Shown one piece after another: positions 52,988 through 61,716 of a DNA stretch of 64,000 nucleotides; the first letter of the stretch is position 1, and every line of letters starts with the position of its first letter. The stretch is from contig CAWANP010000002.1 of NCBI GenBank assembly GCA_963783445.1, positions 806,001-870,000 of the forward strand, given 5' to 3'. The notes under the pieces were generated by a model that saw nothing but the letters and a program-made list of their open reading frames with translations, was not told where the DNA came from and searched no databases. The translations under genes were made by a program, and so were the position numbers. The stretch is from CAWANP01 sp963783445. GTDB lineage: Bacteria; Chloroflexota; Anaerolineae; JAAYZQ01.

Positions 52988-53923
52988 CTATCCGTCGCTC
53001 TGGTCAAAGAGCAGCGACTCCAATCTCCTCAGGCGGGCCACGCCCTTCATTTCCTCAGCAAAGAGTGGAAGCTGGGTGATGGTCATCTGATCGGCATAGT
53101 CACTGGCCAGCAGGTCCAGGTAGGGGCGCTGCATGGCCTGCCTTCGGACCAAGAAATCGGAATCGGGCTGGGAGATCACATTGTTGACGATCAGGTGGTG
53201 GATCTCGAGCCCAAACTGGGCGAATTCGCCCACCAGGCGGCGGGCTTGGTAGACCCCCAGCGCCTCGGGGATGGTCACCAGAATGAACTCGGCATTGGCC
53301 GGGTCGCGGAAAAAGTCGGCAATCTCCTGCGACAGCTCCTGCCAGCTATCGATCAGCTCCAGGAAAGGTACCTTGCTGAGCTGCAGTTTGTCGCGAACCC
53401 CCAGGTAGACGCGCGGCGCCGTGCGCAGATGGCTGAGGAACTTGTAGGGCAGCTCCAGCAGTCGCAGTGTATCGCCCGCCGGCGCCGTGTCCCACACGAC
53501 GAGATCGTAGCGCCCGTCGCGCACCTGCTCCAGGATAAAGTCAAGCATGAACTCCTCCTGGATGCCAGGGGCCAGGGCCACATAGTCGACCAGATCGTCG
53601 TAGGGCATGTCCACAAAGATCTGCGATGCCTCATAGATCTCGGGGCCGAATTTCAGCTTCCAGCGGTGCATTACCTCATCTGGATCGATCTCCAGGCCCC
53701 AGAGGTTGGGAACCGTGGCGATTTCCGTCTCAGTCGCGCCGATTTCAGTTTCAAAGATGTCTGACAGTGAGGGCGTCAGGTCGCTAGAGATGATCAGGGT
53801 TCGTTGGCCTTCCGACGCGAAATGCAGGGCGGTCGTGGCCGACGTAGTTGTCTTGCCCACGCCCCCTTTCCCGCCGAACATGAGTACGCGTTTTTGGCTT
53901 TGCTGCAGTGATATAAGTGACAT
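52988..53923 (-). CDS. ArsA/Get3-family ATPase
   Basis: P-loop ATPase of 311 residues with the deviant Walker A MFGGKGGVGKTTTSATTALH, switch I ISSDLTPSLSDIF, switch II VVWDTAPAGDTLRLLELP and LVTIPEALGVYQARRL. Bacterial members are called arsenite-transport ATPases, but most lack the arsenic function; no ars genes or ArsB pump are here, so arsenite export is unsupported. The single ATPase domain resembles Get3-like dimeric proteins. ATG 53923 has AAGGAG; mnmA begins 6 bp after its stop. Confidence 0.88.
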   Translation of the reverse strand: MSLISLQQSQKRVLMFGGKGGVGKTTTSATTALHFASEGQRTLIISSDLTPSLSDIFETEIGATETEIATVPNLWGLEIDPDEVMHRWKLKFGPEIYEASQIFVDMPYDDLVDYVALAPGIQEEFMLDFILEQVRDGRYDLVVWDTAPAGDTLRLLELPYKFLSHLRTAPRVYLGVRDKLQLSKVPFLELIDSWQELSQEIADFFRDPANAEFILVTIPEALGVYQARRLVGEFAQFGLEIHHLIVNNVISQPDSDFLVRRQAMQRPYLDLLASDYADQMTITQLPLFAEEMKGVARLRRLESLLFDQSDG

Positions 53924-54332
53924 AATGCTCCTTGATTGCTGAGGAGGCAGACCGGGTGATGGGTTGGCTGCTGTCGTGGCTGTCCTCAAGTCCCATGTGC
54001 CGCCAGTATACCACAACTAGCATCTGGCGTAAAGCACGGACCTGCTGTCCCAGGCTTCTTGGGGAAAGGCTGTAGACGGGTTCGCCCTGAGCCCTTCCAG
54101 GGTGGGTGAATGGCCCGTGGGACGACTCCATTCTTATGGTGCTAGCTTAGGGCTTGGCGAGCAAGCTAAGCGCAGCCCAGCAGCGGTCCATCGTCGCCCA
54201 GCTCGGAGGCGACAATGCGCACGCGCGAGCTAACTGGCTGGTACGAATGCCGGGTCACAGCTCTACGACTTGGTTCAAGCCGTTCCCATCGATGGCGCCA
54301 ACGATCTGGCCTTCTCTGCGGTGGATCTGGGC
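53924..54332. other. 409-bp gap with possible coding remnant
   Basis: No intact gene. On the minus strand near 54166-54240, SSRVRIVASELGDDGPLLGC resembles the C-terminus of ROK-family sugar kinases. In the frame of the oxidoreductase just beyond its stop, EGQIVGAIDGNGLNQVVEL is also protein-like. These may be decayed gene ends. An inverted repeat (tagctt ... aagcta) lies near 54145-54170. Confidence 0.3.
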
Positions 54333-55484
54333 CTAGCCTGAGTCGGCAACCTCCCGAAGCTTGACCCAGCGGCCCTTCTTCGAGGAGCACATCGCTGCCT
54401 CCATTGCCTTTTGCACGTGCAGGCCATCCACCAGGCTGGGGGAAGGCTCCCGGTCCTCTGCGATGGCTTTCAGGAACTGGTATTGGCATTCGGCGTGGCT
54501 CCGGACAAAGCTGGGGGCCATGGACCAGTCTGGGCTCTTCTGGCCACCGTACCGCTGTACCGTCTGCAACTTGCGAAAGCCACGCATCCCGCCCACAGGT
54601 TGCTCGGAATCCCGCAAATCATAGGCCTCCAGCCAACTGGGATCGGCCGCGTTGAAGCGCAGGGCTCCCCTGTCGCCAAAGATCTCAATCTGCAGGTCGT
54701 TGGTCGCGCCGGTGCCCATCCGCGAGATCTCCACCTGGCCCAGTGCACCCCCGGCCATGCGGATATGCATCAGAGCGAGGTCGTCCACATCCACGGGCGC
54801 TGTCTCTGCGGATCCGGCGGCGATGGGCCTCTCTTTGATCAAGGTTTCCAGCGATGCCTGTACCGCACCAAACTCGCCCAGCAGGTAGTATACAAGGTCC
54901 AGCACATGGGATCCGAGATCAAAGAGCGCCCCGCCCCCGGCCGTCTCTTTGCGCAGACGCCAGGAGAGCGGTTTGTCAGGATTGATATAGCTGGAGCGCA
55001 AATATCGTGCGCGGAAAGAAAAGACACGTCCCAAAAAGCCCTCGTCCACCAGTTGCTTGGCGCGTGCGATCGCCGGGAAGAATCGGAAATTGAAAGTCAT
55101 CTGGGTCCTTACGCCTGCCAAGCTGGCAGCAGTGATCATGCGCTGCCCTTCCGACACATCCATGGCCAGAGGCTTTTCACAGTAAACGTGCTTACCCGCC
55201 TGGGCGGCGGCGACGACAATCTCCTCATGCCTGTAGTTCGGCACGCAGCAATCGACCGCATCGACGTCGTCGCGGGCCAGCAGCTCGCGATAGTCCTCGG
55301 TCCATACGTCGCAACCTATCTCCTGAGCTGCCTTTGCTGCCGTCTCTGGATGTGCGGTCGCCACGCCGGCGATCTTGATGGTGTCGGCGGGCAGACCATA
55401 GTGAAAGGGGATGGCGCGATAAGCCATCATATGCACGCGCCCGATGCCGCCATAGCCAATCATAGCAACGCCGAGTTTTTTCAT
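54333..55484 (-). CDS. Gfo/Idh/MocA-family oxidoreductase
   Basis: NAD(P)-dependent sugar or inositol oxidoreductase; 383 residues, cytoplasmic. The N-terminal Rossmann fold has VAMIGYGGIGRVHMMAYRAI. The family EKP motif is in VYCEKPLAMDVSEGQRM, and MTFNFRFFPAI and GGGALFDLGSHVLDLVYYLL (His of the active site) follow. The C-terminal domain ends at REVADSG. Substrate unknown; members include inositol, glucose-fructose and bile-type dehydrogenases. AAGGAG precedes the ATG. Confidence 0.9.
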   Translation of the reverse strand: MKKLGVAMIGYGGIGRVHMMAYRAIPFHYGLPADTIKIAGVATAHPETAAKAAQEIGCDVWTEDYRELLARDDVDAVDCCVPNYRHEEIVVAAAQAGKHVYCEKPLAMDVSEGQRMITAASLAGVRTQMTFNFRFFPAIARAKQLVDEGFLGRVFSFRARYLRSSYINPDKPLSWRLRKETAGGGALFDLGSHVLDLVYYLLGEFGAVQASLETLIKERPIAAGSAETAPVDVDDLALMHIRMAGGALGQVEISRMGTGATNDLQIEIFGDRGALRFNAADPSWLEAYDLRDSEQPVGGMRGFRKLQTVQRYGGQKSPDWSMAPSFVRSHAECQYQFLKAIAEDREPSPSLVDGLHVQKAMEAAMCSSKKGRWVKLREVADSG

Positions 55485-55538
55485 CGTGAGGGCTCCTTCG
55501 TGTCTCTATGCTGCGATTGTGACTCAGGCAAGGTACCC

Positions 55539-56723
55539 CTAAGCATTGTACAATGGACTCATCACTCGCAGCTTCTCGATGATGCCAGGCAGAAATTCCA
55601 GCACGTAGTCAATATCCTCGTCGGTATTCTCCTTGCCCAGGGTCAGGCGCAGGGATCCATGTGCTATCTCGTGCGGGAACCCCATGGCGAGGAGCACGTG
55701 CGATGGCTCCAGCGAGCCACTGGTGCAAGCTGAACCGCTGCTGGCAGCCACCCCCATCAGGTCCAGGTTGAGCAGGATCGATTCACCCTCGACATAACTG
55801 AAGAGAAAGCTCGCGCTGTTGGGCAGGCGTTGGGTGGGAGGGCCGGACAATTGGCTGTCGGGAATACGCGCTAGCACACCGGCGACAAGCTTGTCGCGCA
55901 GCCGTGCGATGCGAGCATTGGCTGTTTCCGCTTCCTCGTAGGCCAGGCGCAGGGCGGTGGCCAGACCCACGATGTAGGGCACGTTCTCCGTGCCGGCCCG
56001 CCGGTTGCGCTCGTGAGCACCGCCGGTCTGCGCTGGCACCAGGGGGACTCCTCTCCGGGCGTAGAGTACGCCGACGCCTTTGGGTCCGTAAAACTTGTGT
56101 GCCGACAGAGACATCAGGTCCACGTTCAATGCCTTGACGTCCAGGCTGAGTGTTCCTCCAGCTTGGACCGCGTCGGTGTGAAATGGAATCTTGTGATCAC
56201 GGGCGATCTCACCGATCTCGGCAATGGGCTCAATGGTGCCCACTTCGTTGTTGGCATACATGATGCTGATCAGGGCCGTGTCAGCGCGGATGGCTTTCTC
56301 GATATCGGCTGGATCCACCAGGCCATGATGGTCCACCGGAACGTAGGTCACCTCAAAGCCAAAGTGCTTCTCCATCTGCTCCAGCGTGTGACCAATGGCA
56401 TGGTGCTCGATGGGCGAAGTGATGATGTGGTTCTTTTGGGCACGGCGACGCCGTTCAAAGGCCACGCCCCGCAGGGCGAGATTGTCGCTCTCGGTGCCGC
56501 AACTGGCAAAGATCACCTCTCGGGGGCTGCAGTTCAGGATGCCAGCCACCGTCTGGCGTGCCTCGTCCATGGCGTGGTTGGCCTCTCTCCCCAGGGCATA
56601 GACGCTGGAAGCGTTGCCATACTTCTCGGTCCAGAAGGGTAGCATGGCCTCAACTACCCGTGGATCGACGGCGGTTGTGGCAGCATGGTCCAGATAGATA
56701 GTCCGTTCCGGTCGTTGTTCCAT
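55539..56723 (-). CDS. iscS: Cysteine desulfurase (NifS/IscS type)
   Basis: PLP enzyme that removes sulfur from cysteine for iron-sulfur clusters and tRNA thiolation; 394 residues. Motifs are RTIYLDHAATTAVDPRV, FASCGTESDNLALRGV, SPIEHHAIGHTLE, HTDAVQAGGTL (PLP Asp), SLSAHKFYGPKGVGVLY (Schiff-base Lys) and SSGSACTSGSLEPSHVL with the catalytic Cys loop of group I enzymes. ATG 56723 has GAGGAG just upstream. It lies 147 bp after an Rrf2 regulator on the same strand. It could supply sulfur to the ThiI and MnmA encoded in this window; no iscU is adjacent. Confidence 0.94.
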   Translation of the reverse strand: MEQRPERTIYLDHAATTAVDPRVVEAMLPFWTEKYGNASSVYALGREANHAMDEARQTVAGILNCSPREVIFASCGTESDNLALRGVAFERRRRAQKNHIITSPIEHHAIGHTLEQMEKHFGFEVTYVPVDHHGLVDPADIEKAIRADTALISIMYANNEVGTIEPIAEIGEIARDHKIPFHTDAVQAGGTLSLDVKALNVDLMSLSAHKFYGPKGVGVLYARRGVPLVPAQTGGAHERNRRAGTENVPYIVGLATALRLAYEEAETANARIARLRDKLVAGVLARIPDSQLSGPPTQRLPNSASFLFSYVEGESILLNLDLMGVAASSGSACTSGSLEPSHVLLAMGFPHEIAHGSLRLTLGKENTDEDIDYVLEFLPGIIEKLRVMSPLYNA

Positions 56724-56870
56724 GGTCTCCTCGATCACTTCCTTGTGTTTTCTACAGTGTCTAGCCAAACAGGCACGTACAATTGCATCTATATCTTCCG
56801 AGCATCCCTGCACAAAAGACGCTGTCAGCGGTCAGGCTCTCAGCGGCGCTGTATGGGGCAGGAACTGTTC

Positions 56871-57335
56871 TCACCCGTGGCCAAGTGTCGCAGGCTCGAG
56901 TCGCTCATTACTTCTCCACTCTTTCAGCTCAGATTGTTGCAGATCGGCCAACGTGATCGAATCCAGGGTTTCTATCAATCGATCACGGACCTGTTCCCAG
57001 ATGCCACGCGTGCTGCAGCCATCTTCATGGGAACAGGGCCTGCACTTCTTCTCGGCCATACATTGGACGGGCAGGATTGAACCCTCCAAGGCGCGGATCA
57101 CATCGCCAGCTGTCGTCGATTGGGGATCGCGTACCAGGAAATAGCCACCCTGAGCCCCTCGCTTGCTGCGTAGGAGGCCGGCGCGCCGCAGGTCGATGGC
57201 GATCTGTTCCAGATATGCCTGGGAGATGCCCTGGGAGCGCGCGACCTCGGCCAGCGACAGAGGCCCCCGCCCAAAGTGGCGTGCGAACTCGCTCATCGCG
57301 CGCAACCCGTACAGTTCTTTCGCCGATACTCGCAC
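56871..57335 (-). CDS. Rrf2/IscR-family regulator
   Basis: Winged-helix regulator of 154 residues. The N-terminal DNA-binding part is AKELYGLRAMSEFARHFGRG and SQGISQAYLEQIAIDLRRAG; RSKRGAQGGYFL is the family wing. The Cys cluster QCMAEKKCRPCSHEDGCS has four Cys with spacing close to the three-Cys 2Fe-2S site of IscR, so it probably senses iron-sulfur status and controls the following desulfurase. It starts with GTG (57335), AGGA upstream. Its own promoter contains an inverted repeat. Confidence 0.9.
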   Translation of the reverse strand: MRVSAKELYGLRAMSEFARHFGRGPLSLAEVARSQGISQAYLEQIAIDLRRAGLLRSKRGAQGGYFLVRDPQSTTAGDVIRALEGSILPVQCMAEKKCRPCSHEDGCSTRGIWEQVRDRLIETLDSITLADLQQSELKEWRSNERLEPATLGHG

Positions 57336-57358
57336 TGTGCTCTTGTTCCTCTGTACCT

Positions 57359-57384
57359 TAATCCCTACTAAAATGTCGGGATTA
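57359..57384. promoter_or_regulatory. Candidate Rrf2 operator
   Basis: Inverted repeat taatccc-(12)-gggatta, overlapping the -10 end and the start of the Rrf2 transcript. This position fits autorepression. Confidence 0.55.
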
Positions 57385-57412
57385 TTCTAGCACAGCAGTG
57401 ATTCGCTGTCAA
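57384..57412 (-). promoter_or_regulatory. Sigma70 promoter of the Rrf2-iscS operon
   Basis: TTGACA (57412-57407) and TAGAAT (57389-57384) on the minus strand, 17-base spacer; predicted start near 57377, about 42 nt before the GTG. Confidence 0.8.
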
Positions 57413-57539
57413 GTAGGGTGGCGCCGTACTGCAGGGGCCATTGGCGTGAAAAGGGGCCTGCTTTGCGCTTTCGTGAGTTTTGCGGTATTATCATTGAGCC
57501 GAGTGTGTTGATCCTAGCGTGCTACTCCCGGAGGTGGCG

Positions 57540-58691
57540 ATGGCGAGACCCTGTCCTGCACTGTACATAACTTCGACGGAGACTTTTTCGGGCAAGAGCG
57601 CCCTCAGTGTGGGCGTCGCCAAGCGATTGGAGCGTGATGGTTTTCGTATCGGCTATATGAAGCCGGTTAGTTCGGGGATGCGCCTCTCAACTGGCGAGAT
57701 CGATGAGGACGCCGAGTTTCTGAAGCAGACATTTCATCTTCCGGACTCCCTGGAAGACATGGCTCCGGTGGGCATCGCGCCGCGTACCGTGGAGGCGATC
57801 CTCCGGGAGGAAGAGAATGAGGACTTTACTGCCACGCTGGTGGCAGCGTTTGGCCGGATTGCTCAGGGGCGGGACATTGTGATCCTGGAAGGTGGATGCA
57901 ATCTGCGCGAGGGCTACCTGATCGACCTACCCGCGGTTCAGGTTGCCAGCATGCTTGCTGCCCAAGTATTGGTCATCGTCAAGTACAACGACGAGATGCA
58001 AGTGTTGGATGATACGCTGACGGCACGGGAGCGGCTGGGCGAATCGTTCCTGGGCGTAGTATTAAACGCTGTCCCCCGTCAGCAGATGCCTTTCATCCAG
58101 GAATTGGCCAGACCCGCGTTGGAGGAGCGAGGGGTGCCCGTGCTGGCTGTGCTTCCGCAAGAGCGTCTTCTGCAATCAGTTAGCGTGGGCGACCTGGCCG
58201 AGTTTCTCTCGGGTACCATCCTCTGTGGCGAGGACAAGACCGACGAGCTGGTTGAGCATCTCATGGTAGGTGCCATGAGCGTTGACTCAGCCCTGGCCTA
58301 CTTTCGCCGCAAGCCCAACAAGGCGGTGATTACCGGAGGTGACCGGCCCGACATCCAGTTGGCGGCTCTGGAGACCAGTACCAAGTGCCTGATCCTCACC
58401 GGCAACTTGCGCCCGAGTCCCATCATTCTTGGCCGGGCTGAAGAGGTGGGCGTGCCCATGATCTTGGTGCGGCAGGATACGCTGACCGCAGTCGAGGTGA
58501 TCGAGCGCTATTTTGGAAAAACGCGGTTCCACCTGGAAAAGAAGGTCCAGCGTTTTGAGGAGATGTTGGAGGACCGCTTTGATTTCGAGCGGCTGTATGG
58601 GCTACTGGACTGGAAGACAACTAATATGTGTGTTGAGCACGGGGCGGTGGAGCCCGATGGGATCGCGCCGGCTCTCATGAAAAGGCAATAA
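57540..58691 (+). CDS. BioD-like/DRTGG-domain protein (phosphotransacetylase-associated family)
   Basis: 383 residues. The N-terminal half is a dethiobiotin-synthetase-like P-loop domain: LYITSTETFSGKSALSVGVA, RIGYMKPVSS, DIVILEGGCNLREGY and LVIVKYNDEMQVLDDTLTA. The C-terminal half is a DRTGG domain (AVITGGDRPDIQLAAL and CLILTGNLRPSPIIL, with VGVPMILVRQDTLTAVEVIE). This arrangement equals the regulatory N-terminus of long phosphotransacetylases, without the Pta catalytic domain. It probably binds nucleotides; the exact role is unknown. ATG 57540 has GGAGGTG upstream. Enolase follows 21 bp later, so they share an operon. Confidence 0.88.
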   Translation: MARPCPALYITSTETFSGKSALSVGVAKRLERDGFRIGYMKPVSSGMRLSTGEIDEDAEFLKQTFHLPDSLEDMAPVGIAPRTVEAILREEENEDFTATLVAAFGRIAQGRDIVILEGGCNLREGYLIDLPAVQVASMLAAQVLVIVKYNDEMQVLDDTLTARERLGESFLGVVLNAVPRQQMPFIQELARPALEERGVPVLAVLPQERLLQSVSVGDLAEFLSGTILCGEDKTDELVEHLMVGAMSVDSALAYFRRKPNKAVITGGDRPDIQLAALETSTKCLILTGNLRPSPIILGRAEEVGVPMILVRQDTLTAVEVIERYFGKTRFHLEKKVQRFEEMLEDRFDFERLYGLLDWKTTNMCVEHGAVEPDGIAPALMKRQ

Positions 58692-58712
58692 ACCTGTATC
58701 AGGAGGCAAAGA

Positions 58713-59996
58713 ATGACTGCAATTGAAGAGATCGTGGCCAGGGAAATCCTGGATTCGCGTGGAAATCCGACTGTAGAGGTCGAGGTGACGCTAGAGTGGG
58801 GGGCCAGTGGACGGGCAGCGGTACCGTCGGGCGCCTCTACTGGTGTCCATGAAGCTGTCGAACTCCGTGACGGCGACCAAGGGCGCTTCGGCGGCAAGGG
58901 TGTGCTCAAGGCCGTTGAAAACGTCAACGATGTGCTTGCCGAGGAGCTTTGGGGCTTCAATGCCCTCGATCAAGTGGCCCTGGACGAGTACCTCATCGCC
59001 CTGGATGCCACGCCCAACAAGGGCAATCTGGGTGCTAATGCCATTCTGGGCGTGAGTCTGGCCACCGCCAAGGCCGCTGCCAATGCGGTGGGGTTGCCGC
59101 TCTACCGCTACATTGGCGGTGTTTCGGCCAGGACTCTGCCCGTACCGATGATGAATATCCTCAACGGCGGCAAGCATGCGACAGACGGGCCGGACCTTCA
59201 GGAGTTCATGGCCATGCCGGCGGGCGCCCCTACTTTCGCCGAAGCGCTGCGTTGGGGTACAGAGACCTATCACACCCTCAAGAAGGTGCTCAAGGGCAAG
59301 GGCTATAGCACTGGCGTCGGCGACGAGGGGGGCTTTGCCCCTTCCCTCAAGTCCAACGAGGAAGCGGTAGAGTTGATTATCGAGGCCATCCAGCAAGCGG
59401 GTTATGAGCCTGGCAAGGACATCTTTGTAGCTCTGGACCCGGCGGCCAGCGAGGTATTTGAGGATGGCAAGTACGTCCTCAAGAAAGAGGGACGGACCCT
59501 CAGCGGTGAGGAGATGGTGGACTTTTATGAGGATTGGGTGAACAAGTACCCCATTATCTCTATCGAGGACGGACTGGCCGAAGATGATTGGGATGCCTGG
59601 GTCCTGATGAACGAGCGGCTGGGAGACCGCCTCCAGATCGTAGGCGATGATCTGCTTGTGACCAACGTGGAGCGGCTTAAGCTGGGCATCGAGCGCAAGG
59701 TGGGCAACAGCATCCTGATCAAGCTCAACCAGATCGGGACATTGACCGAGACGCTGGCAGCCATCGAGATGGCCAAGCGGGCGGGCTGGACGGCCGTTGT
59801 CTCGCACCGCTCCGGCGAGACTGAGGACACGACCATCGCCGACCTCGTCGTGGCTACTAACGCCGGCCAGATCAAAACCGGCGCGCCCTGTCGCAGCGAT
59901 CGTGTGGCCAAGTTCAACCAGTTGCTGCGGATCGAGGAAGAATTGGGCACCATGGGCGTCTATGCGGGGATGGACGCGTTCTACAATCTTCGCTAA
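58713..59996 (+). CDS. eno: Enolase
   Basis: Interconverts 2-phosphoglycerate and phosphoenolpyruvate in glycolysis; 427 residues. Motifs include AREILDSRGNPTVEVEV, VPSGASTGVHEAVELRD, GGKHATDGPDLQEFMAMP, GDEGGFAPSL, YPIISIEDGLAEDDWD (metal Asp/Glu), LIKLNQIGTLTETLAAI (catalytic Lys) and VSHRSGETEDTTIADLVV. Length is typical. GGAGG precedes the ATG. With pfkA and pyk elsewhere in the window, three glycolytic genes are present. Confidence 0.97.
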   Translation: MTAIEEIVAREILDSRGNPTVEVEVTLEWGASGRAAVPSGASTGVHEAVELRDGDQGRFGGKGVLKAVENVNDVLAEELWGFNALDQVALDEYLIALDATPNKGNLGANAILGVSLATAKAAANAVGLPLYRYIGGVSARTLPVPMMNILNGGKHATDGPDLQEFMAMPAGAPTFAEALRWGTETYHTLKKVLKGKGYSTGVGDEGGFAPSLKSNEEAVELIIEAIQQAGYEPGKDIFVALDPAASEVFEDGKYVLKKEGRTLSGEEMVDFYEDWVNKYPIISIEDGLAEDDWDAWVLMNERLGDRLQIVGDDLLVTNVERLKLGIERKVGNSILIKLNQIGTLTETLAAIEMAKRAGWTAVVSHRSGETEDTTIADLVVATNAGQIKTGAPCRSDRVAKFNQLLRIEEELGTMGVYAGMDAFYNLR

Positions 59997-60065
59997 CGAT
60001 AGCTCGGCCTCCAAAGGCGGTCCGGCTTTCCATGGCAACGTCGGCCCGCTATCCAACTAGAATTG

Positions 60066-60101
60066 GGAGTCCCGCGCCTGCTCGGGCAGGCTGGGGACTC
60101 C
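60066..60101 (+). terminator. Hairpin downstream of enolase
   Basis: Arms ggagtccc ... gggactcc with an inner gcctgc/gcaggc stem and a TCGG loop, 70 bp after the eno stop, followed by TTGACT. It lies between two convergent genes. Confidence 0.7.
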
Positions 60102-60176
60102 TTGACTATTGCCCTGAGGCGGTGTTATCAGAAAACGGGATCGTTTCAGGGCAGGACGTTGGCATGGCCCCACCCC

Positions 60177-61397
60177 TCAATCTGGAGCGGTCGCGCGTTT
60201 TCTATCTTCGGCCTTGGGTACCAGGAACCAAGCCATCACTGTGGCCAGAAAGAACAGCCCCGCGGCCAGCATGAACGGTGCCCGCAACCCCAGCGTCGCC
60301 GCGACCGTTGCCCCGAGTATCGGTCCCATCGCGTTAGCTATCGCGACCACGCTGGCATCTACACCATAGACAGCACCCTGGTGACCCTCGGGGGCCAGGG
60401 TCGCCAAGAGGGCACTGATGGAAGCCAGCACCCCGCTCATCACCAGGCCCAGCGCCCCCTGCAGTACCAGGAGCTGCCAGGGGTTGGTGACAAAGAACTG
60501 GGGTACGTAGATCAGGGCGACACCGGTGGCGCAGATGAGCAGCACGCGACGGTAGCCAAACCGGTCGCTGGCGCGGCCCAGGGTTACGGCTCCGATGGCG
60601 CCCGTCGCCGCACGCACACCGGAGATGAGGCCTGTGAGGGACGCGATGCGTGTCGTGGAAGGTACAAGGCTCTGGATAAAGAGGGGCAGGATCGGTCCCA
60701 TTAGGCGCGTGGCCATGCGCACGACGGCGCGGATGGTAAACAGGGAAAGGAGTGAACGGTTGTGTACCACCAGCTTGATTCCGTACCAAAAGCCGCTCTC
60801 TGGGTCGGATCCATCGCGGGTAGGTGGCGTAAAATCCTCTTCAACAAATCGCCAGACGGTGATGCCCGCCAGGAAAAGCATGCTGCCAGTCACGAGAAAA
60901 GCGGCGCGATAGCCCCAGGTGTCGGCCAGTACGCCGCCTACCAGCGGTCCCACCGACGCACCGGTCCAGACTGCCATCTGGAGCAGACCCAGGGCATAGC
61001 CCGATCGGTCGCGGGGCGCTGAACTGGCCACCAGTGTCGTCGCCGCTGGCACGGTTCCGGTGAGCATGCCCTGGACCATGCGCAGGATGACCAACTGCTG
61101 CACGTTCTGAACAAAGCCCATGGCCGCGATCACCACCGCCCCGCCAAACATGGCCCGCTGGACCATCAGCTTTCGCCCATAGCGGTCGGCCACTGAGCCC
61201 CAGATGGGGGCGAAAATGGCCATCGTCACGGCCTGGGCGGCAATGACCAGTGCTGACCACAGCTCTATTTCGTGCAGTTCGGTGATGCCCAATTCCTGGA
61301 CATAGTAGGGGAGGAAGGGAAAGACTACAGCAAAACCTGCGATGGCCACCAATTCGGCGAACCAAATCACGTAGAGATTACGTTTCCAAGTTTCCAA
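60177..61397 (-). CDS. Major facilitator superfamily transporter (drug-efflux-like)
   Basis: Polytopic membrane carrier of 406 residues with 12 predicted helices. The loop 2-3 signature is FAPIWGSVADRYGRKLMVQR and the repeat after helix 8 is LGRASDRFGYRRVLL. GASVGPLVGGVLADTWGYRA is close to antiporter motif C (GxxxGPxxGG), pointing to drug/H+ export (DHA1-type). Substrate unknown. The start is TTG at 61397 with GAGG six bases upstream; TTGGAAAC is directly repeated there. A minus-strand promoter lies about 115 bp upstream. Confidence 0.87.
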   Translation of the reverse strand: METWKRNLYVIWFAELVAIAGFAVVFPFLPYYVQELGITELHEIELWSALVIAAQAVTMAIFAPIWGSVADRYGRKLMVQRAMFGGAVVIAAMGFVQNVQQLVILRMVQGMLTGTVPAATTLVASSAPRDRSGYALGLLQMAVWTGASVGPLVGGVLADTWGYRAAFLVTGSMLFLAGITVWRFVEEDFTPPTRDGSDPESGFWYGIKLVVHNRSLLSLFTIRAVVRMATRLMGPILPLFIQSLVPSTTRIASLTGLISGVRAATGAIGAVTLGRASDRFGYRRVLLICATGVALIYVPQFFVTNPWQLLVLQGALGLVMSGVLASISALLATLAPEGHQGAVYGVDASVVAIANAMGPILGATVAATLGLRAPFMLAAGLFFLATVMAWFLVPKAEDRKRATAPD

Positions 61398-61513
61398 GTT
61401 CGGCCTCGATGCTCAACCCGCACCCGCTTGGGTTCCAGGCGGAACCGTGCAGGGGGCTCACGTCTATGTGATAGCCTGGTGTCTAGCTACCGAGTGTGCG
61501 TCATCGTTGCCTC

Positions 61514-61541
61514 ATTATAGCACTACCTGTCCTGGCCGCAA
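61514..61541 (-). promoter_or_regulatory. Candidate promoter of the MFS gene
   Basis: TATAAT (61519-61514) with TTGCGG 16 bases upstream on the minus strand. It lies in the 319-bp divergent gap between the transporter and the MEMO gene; nothing else convincing is seen in that gap. Confidence 0.5.
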
Positions 61542-61681
61542 GCTTGGGCGGGGCTGGGACTGGGCTCAACCGTGATCGGCAATGCCTCCAGCCGCTGGCG
61601 CTGAGCCCGGGCCGAGACATTTGCTCGCAGGAGACGAGACCTCCTCCCATTGAGAATCGTGGGGGACAAGTCCTCAGCCTT

Positions 61682-61710
61682 TTGCTGGCGATGGGTTGTT
61701 GTGCTATACT
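61682..61710 (+). promoter_or_regulatory. Promoter for a leaderless MEMO-family mRNA
   Basis: TTGCTG (61682-61687), 17-base spacer, TATACT (61705-61710). The ATG at 61717 is only six bases past the -10, where transcription should start, and no ribosome site is present. Confidence 0.65.
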
Positions 61711-61716
61711 ACCTTC

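Noticed and set aside
52988..53923. Arsenite-resistance pump ATPase
   Set aside because: No arsenic genes nearby and a single-domain Get3-like layout; only the ATPase family can be supported.
58791..60056. 421-residue open frame opposite enolase
   Set aside because: Enolase is unmistakable on the plus strand; the antisense frame is a by-product of high GC at third codon positions.
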